Shown piece after piece: positions 24,230-31,485 of a stretch of 64,000 nt of DNA. Each line of letters opens with the position of its first letter. The stretch's first letter is position 1. The position numbers and the translations under genes were made by a program. Below the pieces are notes generated by a model. That model saw nothing but the letters and a program-made list of their open reading frames with translations, had not been told where the DNA came from and did not search any database. The DNA is from Acidaminococcus timonensis. Its GTDB lineage: Bacteria; Bacillota; Negativicutes; Acidaminococcales; Acidaminococcaceae. The stretch covers positions 186,001 to 250,000 of the forward strand of contig NZ_FNWH01000006.1 of assembly GCF_900106585.1 (NCBI RefSeq), given 5' to 3'.

Positions 24230-26476
24230 ATGGTGATCCACGCTGTTTATGGCGTTTTCTGTTTTCTCATCGGATGCTGCATGGGCAGTTTTCTGGGCCT
24301 GTGTGCCGTGCGGCTCCAGAGGGAGGAAAGTCTCTGGAGCCCCAGGTCTCACTGCGACCATTGTGGTCACAGGCTGGAGGCGCGGGAACTGGTGCCCCTG
24401 GCCGGATATTTCCTGAATGATGGACGCTGCCGGTACTGCGGGGCCCTGATCCCGTCCCGGTATTTCTGGCAGGAAATCATCACCGGCCTGCTGTTCCTCC
24501 TGGTTGGATTCCAGACGGGTCCGGGTTTGCTGCTCCTGGTACGCTGGGGCATCCTGTCCCTGCTGCTCCTGCTTTCCTTCCTGGACATGGCGGAACTGCA
24601 GCTGTATGAGGGCCTGTTCTATCCCCTGGGGCTGCTGTTCCTGGCCTACCGGTTCCTGGCCGGGTCTTCCCTCAGCCTGGGAATCATGGGGGCCCTGGTA
24701 CTGGGCGGAGGCATGGAGCTGCTGCGCCGCTGGAAACCCCATGGACTGGGCGCCGGAGACCCGAAACTGGTGGGACTGCTGGGCTTCTGGCTGGGGACCC
24801 TGCGGGGCGGGGAGAGTCTGCTCTGGGCCGTGGCTGGTGCCTTCCTGTTTGTCCTGTGGAGGGTATTCCAGGCTCCCAGAGCCGGACGGATGCAGGCCTG
24901 GCATGCACCCATTCCCTTTGGCCCTTTTTTGTGCGGGGCTGCCTTCCTGCTGGATTGTCAGCGGTGGGGGCTTCCCTTCGGGCTGGATCCTGCCGGTGGC
25001 CTGCCTCTGCTGCTGGGGACCCTGGAATACTCTTTCGGACGGGGAGCAGAGACGGTGAAGGTCCGGTTCCAACGATTGCTGCGGCGGTTGAAACCGTGGC
25101 CCTCTGCAATGCTCAGTGTCGTATTGGGGGAGAAGAAGCTGGTACTGCTCCAGGGAGAACGACGGGGCAGCCAGTGGGAAGCCCAGCGGTATCTTGAAAT
25201 GGTCTGGCCGGATCGGTTGCGGGCATCTCTGGAGCATGGCCAGGCGGACCCAGTGGCCCAGTGGCTGCAGGCAGTCTGCGCCAAACGAGGCTTTACGGCC
25301 AGACAGGTGAACCTGTCCCTGGCACCGGAGTGGACGGAACTGCGGGAATTGTCCCTTTCCGGTCTTTCCTGGAAAGAACAGCAGGAGGAAGCTTCCTGGG
25401 AAATCCTTCAGCAGGTGTCCTATCCTGCGGGCAGCTTCTCTCTGGTGCTGCAGCCCCATCCGGATCAGCCCGGACAGGTCCTGGCGGAACTTCTGCTGGA
25501 TCGGCGGAGAAAATTCCTGGATCAGCTGGCCGGAACATTGGCATGGAAGATCCTGCGGGTGGAGCCCCTGGCCCAGAGCTGGAGCCGTTTGTTCCCAAAA
25601 GGGGCCCTGACCCTGCTGCTGCTGCGGCAGGAGACAGAAATCTCCTATGGCTGGTATAAGAAGGGGATTCTCCTGGCCACTGGATTGTTCCCACCGGAGG
25701 AAATCCCTGAGGTGGAGACGCTGCCGGAGCAGGTTTATCTGGGAGGCGGAACATCGGAAGAACTGGCAGCCTGGAAAGCGGTCCTGGAGCAGGAATGGGG
25801 CTGCCCGGTACAGCCGGTGGAAACGGCTCCCTGGTTCCGGTGGGCACCCTGTTACGAGGAACGGGAGCGCCGACCCTGGACAGACAGTCTGTACGGGGCC
25901 CTGGGCGGTCTGTTGCCGGATGCCGGTGAACCGGGCTTCCACTTTTCTCTTCAGGCCGGGCCGGACTGGCAGAGGAAGGATTGGCTGCCCCTCCTGGCCA
26001 AAGGAACCTCTGCCCTTCTCTGCTGTCTGCTGGTCATTGGGGCCGGCCTGCAGTTTTACTGGAGCGGACGGAAAAAGTACCAGGAGAAACGGCTGCAGGA
26101 GGCCGCCGGGTGGGAAATCCTCTGGCAGGAGGCCCGGGCTCGTCAGAAAGTGAAGAAACAACAGCAGGAACGGTTGCAGCAGCTGGAACAGAAGCAGCTG
26201 TCCTGGACTTCTTTTTTGACCCTTTTGGGCAATACCCTGCCGGCGGACTGCCAGGTGACCCGGCTGCAGCAGGAGAAGGGAAAGGAACACCCCGGGTTTT
26301 CTCTGGAAGGCCGCAGTCTGAGCCGGCAGGCGGTACTGCAGTTCACCAAACGGCTCCAGAAGCAGCCCGGCATCAGTGGCATCCGACTGGAGCGGCTGGA
26401 AGAACAGCCGGAGGAAAATCCTTCCGTGCAGTTTGCGCTCCATGGCTGGTGGAAAGCAGGTGACCATGAAAGTTGA
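24230..26476 (+). CDS. Fusion protein: prepilin peptidase - PilM-like - PilN-like
   Basis: One uninterrupted frame of 748 codons joins three normally separate type IV pilus proteins. Residues 1-265 are an A24 prepilin peptidase: two CxxC pairs (C42/C45 and C67/C70), catalytic aspartates D119 (SFLDMAE) and D177 (GLGAGDPKL), and the closing IPFGPF; about eight membrane segments. Residues 290-560 resemble an actin-like PilM/ComM-type pilus ATPase by layout, with a phosphate loop VYLGGGTSEEL; the N-terminal nucleotide motif is weak. Residues 586-748 are PilN-like: one membrane segment, a Q/E/K-rich coiled coil and LTLLGNTLPADCQVTRL. The ATG follows GGGAGGTG. The PilO-like gene overlaps its end by 11 bases. 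The peptidase call is firm; the PilM and PilN calls rest on order and short motifs. Confidence 0.8.
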   Translation: MVIHAVYGVFCFLIGCCMGSFLGLCAVRLQREESLWSPRSHCDHCGHRLEARELVPLAGYFLNDGRCRYCGALIPSRYFWQEIITGLLFLLVGFQTGPGLLLLVRWGILSLLLLLSFLDMAELQLYEGLFYPLGLLFLAYRFLAGSSLSLGIMGALVLGGGMELLRRWKPHGLGAGDPKLVGLLGFWLGTLRGGESLLWAVAGAFLFVLWRVFQAPRAGRMQAWHAPIPFGPFLCGAAFLLDCQRWGLPFGLDPAGGLPLLLGTLEYSFGRGAETVKVRFQRLLRRLKPWPSAMLSVVLGEKKLVLLQGERRGSQWEAQRYLEMVWPDRLRASLEHGQADPVAQWLQAVCAKRGFTARQVNLSLAPEWTELRELSLSGLSWKEQQEEASWEILQQVSYPAGSFSLVLQPHPDQPGQVLAELLLDRRRKFLDQLAGTLAWKILRVEPLAQSWSRLFPKGALTLLLLRQETEISYGWYKKGILLATGLFPPEEIPEVETLPEQVYLGGGTSEELAAWKAVLEQEWGCPVQPVETAPWFRWAPCYEERERRPWTDSLYGALGGLLPDAGEPGFHFSLQAGPDWQRKDWLPLLAKGTSALLCCLLVIGAGLQFYWSGRKKYQEKRLQEAAGWEILWQEARARQKVKKQQQERLQQLEQKQLSWTSFLTLLGNTLPADCQVTRLQQEKGKEHPGFSLEGRSLSRQAVLQFTKRLQKQPGISGIRLERLEEQPEENPSVQFALHGWWKAGDHES

Positions 26477-27020
26477 AAGCCACATGTTGCAGATGAAATG
26501 GCTCCGGGGACAGGGGCTGTGGCTGGGGATCCTGCTGCTGGATCTGGGGATCCTGCTGCAGGGAGTGCAGCCTCTTTGGCACAGCGCTCTGGTCCGGCAG
26601 GAACAGGCCCGGCAGCTGGAAGCAAGGGTGGCTCAGCTGCAGCGGTTCGCAACCCATTGGGATGGGGAAGCGGTAGAGGAAGAAAAAAGAAAGCTGGAAG
26701 AGAATGCCAGGAAACTGGAGCAGCCCCGGCCCCGGGAAGTTTGGCTGGAAGAACTGGAACGGACAGCAGAGCGGTGCCAGGTACAGTGTTTTCAGCTGGT
26801 GATCCCTCCAGGGAAAAAACAGGAGCAGGGAACGGCAGAATGGCTGGAGGTGACATTGGAAGGGAACTATTTCCAGCTGCTTACGTTTTTTCGCCAGTGG
26901 GAACAGGCCCATCCAGGATGCTGGACAGAGAATGGGACCCTGGAGGCGGACGGCTCCGGCCGAAAAATCCGCTATAACGGAAAATTCCATATTGTCCTAA
27001 AGAAAAGTTCCAAATCATGA
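26466..27020 (+). CDS. PilO-like type IV pilus inner-membrane protein
   Basis: This 184-residue protein has a cytoplasmic N-terminus, one membrane segment (about residues 17-35), a coiled coil (about 40-90) and a small alpha/beta domain (SFQLLTFFRQWEQ-type helix). That layout is PilO's. PilO forms a periplasmic complex with PilN that links the pilus motor to the outer membrane. The ATG at 26466 lies inside the end of the upstream fusion gene, whose last domain is PilN-like, so PilN and PilO would be made side by side. PilP, PilQ, the ATPases and pilins are not in the window. Identification is by architecture and context. Confidence 0.6.
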   Translation: MKVESHMLQMKWLRGQGLWLGILLLDLGILLQGVQPLWHSALVRQEQARQLEARVAQLQRFATHWDGEAVEEEKRKLEENARKLEQPRPREVWLEELERTAERCQVQCFQLVIPPGKKQEQGTAEWLEVTLEGNYFQLLTFFRQWEQAHPGCWTENGTLEADGSGRKIRYNGKFHIVLKKSSKS

Positions 27021-27037
27021 TAAATTCCCCAGAGTTA

Positions 27038-27066
27038 TTGACCGATTTCTTCAATAATGAGATAAT
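27038..27066 (+). promoter_or_regulatory. Promoter with adjacent inverted repeat for the aminotransferase gene
   Basis: TTGACC (27038-27043), 17 bp and GATAAT (27061-27066) with TGA in front. Just downstream, over the expected start of transcription, ACAACG (27074-27079) and CGTTGT (27089-27094) form an inverted repeat that may be an operator. Confidence 0.6.
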
Positions 27067-27134
27067 AGAATGTACAACGATTCTGGTACGTTGTGAAACG
27101 TTCGCTTTTGCTACTGAGGGGAGGACCTACTATT

Positions 27135-28391
27135 ATGATTAACAGCTGTGTTGCACCGCATGCTTTGAAAAAGGGAAAACCGTCCAAGGACCGCATTTTT
27201 GGTGCCAGTGAAGCTGCCCAGAAACGGATCAGTGAAATCGGTAAAGACAATGTGATCAATGCCACCATCGGCTGTATCCTGGACAACGACGAAAAATTTG
27301 TGGTGCTGCCCACTGTGAGCAAGATCTATCGGGGTCTGAAAGATGATGAATATTTCCGGTATGCCCCTATCATGGGTCTGCCTGAATACCTGGAACTGGT
27401 GCAGAATGCCTGCTTCAGCCAGTCTCGTCCGGAAGCTTTCACAGCGGCCATTGCCACCGCCGGCGGTACCGGGGCCATCCACCATGCCGTCTGGAACTAT
27501 GCAGAGGTGGGGGATACCGTCTTGACTTCTGAATGGTACTGGGGCGCTTACAAGAACATCTGCGAAGATATGGACCGTCATCTGGATACCTATCCCATGG
27601 TAACGGAAGACAATAAATTCAACCTGGCAGGGTGTGAAAAGAAGGTACGGGAAATCCTGGCCAAACAGGATCGGATCCTGCTGATCATCAATACCCCTGC
27701 CCATAACCCCACTGGATTCAGCCTGACTCCGGAAGAAATCGAAAATGTACTGAAGATGCTGGAAAGCTGCATCGAAGGGACGGAAAAGAAGGCAGTGCTG
27801 TGTCTGGACGTGGCTTATATCGACTACGCCGGTGACAGGGAAGAAGTCCGGAAGATCTTCCGCAAGCTTTCCAACCTGCCGAAGAACATCTTTGGCCTGA
27901 TTGCCTACAGCCTGTCCAAGAGCTTTACCATGTACGGCCAGCGCTGCGGTGCCCTGATCGGGGTGACCAACGATGAACAACAGATCCTGGAATTCATCAA
28001 CGTGAACAAGATCACCAGCCGTGCCTGCTGGTCCAACTGCAACCGGGGTGCCATGGATACCCTGGATACCATCTACAGCGATGAACATCTGCTGGATCAG
28101 ATCCAGCAGGAGCGGGCCCATTACTATACCATGATCCAGGAACGGGGCGATATCTTTACGGAAGAAGCCGAAGCCTGTGGCCTGAAGATGCTGCCGTACA
28201 TCTCCGGGTTCTTCCTGTCCATTCCGGCCAAAGATCCGGAAGCCGTCTGCAACAAACTCCATGAGGACAATATTTTCTGTGTACCGTTGGCTGCCGGTGT
28301 CCGGGTGGCCGTGTGCGGCGTTCCCAAGAAAAAGATCTACGGCATGGCCGCCAAGATCAAAGCAGCCATGGATGCTTTGGGAGAAGACTGA
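27135..28391 (+). CDS. Class I/II PLP-dependent aminotransferase
   Basis: This 418-residue enzyme has fold type I PLP-binding motifs: TAGGTGAIHHAVW (phosphate cup), NTPAHNPTGFSL, CLDVAYIDYAG and the lysine in AYSLSKSFTMYGQRCG. It resembles aromatic or aspartate-type aminotransferases; the substrate cannot be fixed from sequence. The ATG at 27135 follows GGGAGGAC and is favoured over an upstream in-frame GTG. It stands alone with its own promoter and a terminator. A second aminotransferase lies 1.8 kb downstream. Confidence 0.82.
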   Translation: MINSCVAPHALKKGKPSKDRIFGASEAAQKRISEIGKDNVINATIGCILDNDEKFVVLPTVSKIYRGLKDDEYFRYAPIMGLPEYLELVQNACFSQSRPEAFTAAIATAGGTGAIHHAVWNYAEVGDTVLTSEWYWGAYKNICEDMDRHLDTYPMVTEDNKFNLAGCEKKVREILAKQDRILLIINTPAHNPTGFSLTPEEIENVLKMLESCIEGTEKKAVLCLDVAYIDYAGDREEVRKIFRKLSNLPKNIFGLIAYSLSKSFTMYGQRCGALIGVTNDEQQILEFINVNKITSRACWSNCNRGAMDTLDTIYSDEHLLDQIQQERAHYYTMIQERGDIFTEEAEACGLKMLPYISGFFLSIPAKDPEAVCNKLHEDNIFCVPLAAGVRVAVCGVPKKKIYGMAAKIKAAMDALGED

Positions 28392-28418
28392 GCACGGCAG
28401 AAAACAGGTTGTGTAGAG

Positions 28419-28455
28419 AAAAAGAGGACGCATCCTGGGATGTGTCCTCTTTTTG
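28419..28455 (+). terminator. Terminator of the first aminotransferase gene
   Basis: The stem AAAAGAGGACGCA / TGTGTCCTCTTTT (one G-T pair) is followed by a T run. Confidence 0.85.
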
Positions 28456-28481
28456 CAGATGGGAAAAGGAGAGGAAGAAAC

Positions 28482-30140
28482 ATGGAAATTACGGGTCCTG
28501 ACGGAAAAGTGAAGAGCGTGCATCGGGGTACACCCCTGATGGCTCTGGCCCGGGAGTACCAGTCCCAATTTCCGGCGCCCATTGCCCTGGCAACTGTGGA
28601 TGGGCGGGCAACTCCGCTGCAGCTTTGTCCGGAGGAGGGAGCCCAGGTGAAGTTCTGTGACCTTTCCACGGAAGCGGGGTACCGGGCGTACATCGCCACC
28701 TTCCAGTTCGCCTTGATCGTGGCCATGGCCAAAGAACGGCCGGAAGTGCGGCTGGAGGTGGAGAATACCTTCGGCGATGGGCTGTACTGCGCCGTGAAGA
28801 ACAAGATTTTCCTGAGCAAGTACGATCTGGAGGACATCACCCGGTGCATGGAGGAACTGATCCGCAGCCAGGAACCCATTGAAGTGAAGACCATTGCCAA
28901 GGATGATGCCTGGCCCTATGTGAATCCCCGGTTCTACGATGATCAGGCTCCCCTGCTGGAGGCAGTGCCGAAGGAGTACCGGATCAATATCTATCAGCTG
29001 GCGGGGGAGAGTGCGTTCTTCGTAAGTCCGCTGCTGCCCAATCTGGGCTATCTGCAGAAATTCGAACTGGTGTGGGTGGGCCATGGGATCCTGCTCCGGT
29101 TTGGAGGCAGGGGCCATCTGGACGTATTGGAACCGTATCAGCCACGGAAAAAACTGGGCGAGGTGTATGCCCAGGCTGAAAGACTGGGACAGGTCATCCA
29201 TTGTCCCACGGTGGCAGCCCTGAACAAGTTCATCAGAGAAGGAAACAGCCGGGGCATCATCCAGATGTGCGAAGCGTACCACGAAAAATCCATTGCCCGG
29301 ATCGCCGACGAAATCGCCGCCGATGGCCGGAGGGTGAAACTGGTGCTGATTGCCGGACCTTCCTCTTCCGGCAAAACCACGTTTTCCCAGCGGCTTTCTG
29401 TTCAGATGCGGGTGAACGGACTGCGGCCCATTCCCATCTCTCTGGACAACTACTTCAAGGAACGGGAACAGACACCTCGGCTGCCCGACGGCAGTTATGA
29501 CTTCGAATCCATCGAGGCCCTGGATACCGAGCTGTTCAACGAACACATGGAGCAACTGATCGACGGAAAAACGGTGGACATTCCTCACTTCAACTTCAAG
29601 AGCGGCCACCGGGAATACCGGGGACAGCAGGCCTATCTGGGGGATGATGGAGTCCTGGTGGTGGAAGGGATCCACGGGATGAACGAGAAGCTGTCAGCCC
29701 GGGTCCGCCGGCGGAACAAGCTGAAGATCTATATCAGCGCCCTGACACCTCTTTCCTTTGATGATTACAACCGGATCCCCACTACGGATATGCGGCTTTT
29801 GCGCCGCATGGTACGGGATTCCCAGTTCCGGTCCCACAACGCCCGGCAGACCATTGAAAACTGGCCCAAGGTGCGTCAGGGCGAAGAACGGAACATCTTT
29901 CCCTTCAGTGAAGAAGCAGATATCATGTTTAACACCACGTTGATCTACGAGCTGGCTGTTTTCAAGAAATATGCCTGTCCTCTGCTGGAACAGATTCCCA
30001 GAGAGGCACCGGAATATCCGGTTGCCCGGAACTTTCTGGATATGCTCCAGATCGTAGAACCCATCGACGATAAGGCCATTCCCAACAATTCCATCATCCG
30101 GGAATTCATCGGCCATTCCATTTTTGGAGATTTGCTGTAA
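28482..30140 (+). CDS. Uridine kinase-like nucleoside kinase with ThrRS-like N-terminus
   Basis: The C-terminal half of this 552-residue protein is a uridine kinase-type P-loop kinase (GPSSSGKTTFSQRL near residue 291; DNYFKERE; VVEGIHGMNEKL). The first 60 residues are TGS-like and residues 60-230 resemble the second editing-type domain of threonyl-tRNA synthetase (a domain swap common in Clostridia and Negativicutes nucleoside kinases). It phosphorylates a nucleoside with a nucleotide donor; which one is not known. The ATG at 28482 follows AGGAGAGG. The second aminotransferase follows 16 bases later, probably in the same operon. Confidence 0.85.
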   Translation: MEITGPDGKVKSVHRGTPLMALAREYQSQFPAPIALATVDGRATPLQLCPEEGAQVKFCDLSTEAGYRAYIATFQFALIVAMAKERPEVRLEVENTFGDGLYCAVKNKIFLSKYDLEDITRCMEELIRSQEPIEVKTIAKDDAWPYVNPRFYDDQAPLLEAVPKEYRINIYQLAGESAFFVSPLLPNLGYLQKFELVWVGHGILLRFGGRGHLDVLEPYQPRKKLGEVYAQAERLGQVIHCPTVAALNKFIREGNSRGIIQMCEAYHEKSIARIADEIAADGRRVKLVLIAGPSSSGKTTFSQRLSVQMRVNGLRPIPISLDNYFKEREQTPRLPDGSYDFESIEALDTELFNEHMEQLIDGKTVDIPHFNFKSGHREYRGQQAYLGDDGVLVVEGIHGMNEKLSARVRRRNKLKIYISALTPLSFDDYNRIPTTDMRLLRRMVRDSQFRSHNARQTIENWPKVRQGEERNIFPFSEEADIMFNTTLIYELAVFKKYACPLLEQIPREAPEYPVARNFLDMLQIVEPIDDKAIPNNSIIREFIGHSIFGDLL

Positions 30141-30156
30141 TAAAAGGAGCGTAACC

Positions 30157-31347
30157 ATGCATATTTCTCAACGGACCCTGCATATTCCCACTTCTCCCAT
30201 CCGTAAGCTGGCACCCATTGCCAACCGGGTAGAGAAAACCAAGAAAATCTATCACCTGAACATCGGACAGCCGGATATCCCCACGCCGGAAAGCTTTTTC
30301 AAGGGGGTGGCTTCCTACCATCCCAAAGTGGTGGCTTACGGAAAATCCCAGGGGGATGCCAAACTGCTGGAAGGCATCCGGAAGTATTATGCCGAATGGG
30401 GCATGGACTATGCCATCGATGATATCTTTGTGACCAATGGAGGCAGCGAGGCCCTTTCTTTTGCCATCATGACCACCTGCGATCCGGGGGACAATGTCCT
30501 GATGTTTGAACCTTTCTATGCCAACTACAAAAGCTTTACCGGGGCCTACAATGTGGAAATCCAGGGAGTTCCCACTTCCCCTGACACGGGATACCATCTG
30601 CCGGATCAGGAAACGGTGGAAAGCTACATCACGGACAGGACCCGTGCCATGCTGATCACCAATCCGGGGAATCCCACCGGTGTGATCTACACCAGGGAAG
30701 AAATGGACATGCTGGCCCGGATTGCCCTGAAATACGATATGACCCTGATTGCGGACGAAGTCTACAGAGAATTTGTGTACGATGGAGAGTATACCAGCTT
30801 TGGGATGCTGCATGAACTGGATGACAATCTGGTGCTCATTGATTCTGTATCCAAGCGGTACAGTGCCTGCGGTGCCCGCAGCGGCTGCATCATTACGAAA
30901 AACAGGGACCTGCAGCAGGAACTGCTGAAATGCTGCCAGGCCCGGTTGTCCTGTCCCAACATTGAACAGCTGGGTGCTGCGGCTCTGTACTCCACCCCCA
31001 AATCCTATTGGGAGGAAGTCAAGAAGGAATACACCAAACGGCGGGATACCATCAAGGCCTGCCTGGCTGCTATGCCTGGCGTGATTTCTTCCGATCCCAA
31101 AGGGGCCTTTTATGTGATGGTGAAGATGCCCATCGATGATACAGAGAAATTTGCCAAATGGCTGCTGGAAGACTTTGACATCGACGGGGAGACCGTCATG
31201 ATCACACCGGGCAACGGATTCTATGCCTCCGATGTGAACCGGGGACAGGATGAGGCCCGGCTGGCCTATGTGCTGAACACCCATGACCTGGAAAAGGCCA
31301 TGCACATCCTGGCTGAAGGGCTGAAGGTCTATCCGGGAAGAAAATAA
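30157..31347 (+). CDS. PLP-dependent aminotransferase (aspartate aminotransferase-like)
   Basis: This 396-residue fold type I aminotransferase shows the motifs LNIGQPDIPTP, NGGSEALSFAIM, ITNPGNPTGVIYT, IADEVYREFVYDG and the PLP lysine in DSVSKRYSACGARSG. The closing arginine that binds the alpha-carboxylate is in ARLAYVL. It is a class I aspartate/aromatic aminotransferase-like enzyme; substrate is open. The ATG has AAAAGGAG upstream. It is probably cotranscribed with the nucleoside kinase and ends in a strong terminator. Confidence 0.85.
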   Translation: MHISQRTLHIPTSPIRKLAPIANRVEKTKKIYHLNIGQPDIPTPESFFKGVASYHPKVVAYGKSQGDAKLLEGIRKYYAEWGMDYAIDDIFVTNGGSEALSFAIMTTCDPGDNVLMFEPFYANYKSFTGAYNVEIQGVPTSPDTGYHLPDQETVESYITDRTRAMLITNPGNPTGVIYTREEMDMLARIALKYDMTLIADEVYREFVYDGEYTSFGMLHELDDNLVLIDSVSKRYSACGARSGCIITKNRDLQQELLKCCQARLSCPNIEQLGAAALYSTPKSYWEEVKKEYTKRRDTIKACLAAMPGVISSDPKGAFYVMVKMPIDDTEKFAKWLLEDFDIDGETVMITPGNGFYASDVNRGQDEARLAYVLNTHDLEKAMHILAEGLKVYPGRK

Positions 31348-31384
31348 CAGTTTTCACGGGGATTTCATGTTCCTGACTTACAAT

Positions 31385-31432
31385 AAAAACAACGATAGCT
31401 GCATATCTTTTGTGCGCTGTCGTTGTTTTTTT
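31385..31432 (+). terminator. Terminator before the tannase gene
   Basis: The long stem AAAAACAACGATAGC / GCTGTCGTTGTTTTT (one mismatch) is followed by TT. The next promoter's TTGACA begins two bases after it. Confidence 0.88.
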
Positions 31433-31433
31433 G

Positions 31434-31463
31434 TTGACAGATTTGCTTTACCCTGTTTTATAG
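31434..31463 (+). promoter_or_regulatory. Promoter of the tannase gene
   Basis: TTGACA (31434-31439) and TTTATA/TTATAG (31457-31463) are separated by 17-18 bp. The consensus -35 abuts the upstream terminator. Confidence 0.6.
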
Positions 31464-31485
31464 AAAAGAAAGGAACGTGGAATCG

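Noticed and set aside
22856-26485. A minus-strand open frame of 1209 codons opposite comM and the pilus fusion gene
   Set aside because: It mirrors the codon pattern of GC-rich genes on the plus strand, has low-complexity Gln/Pro/His-rich translation and no start site or family motif.
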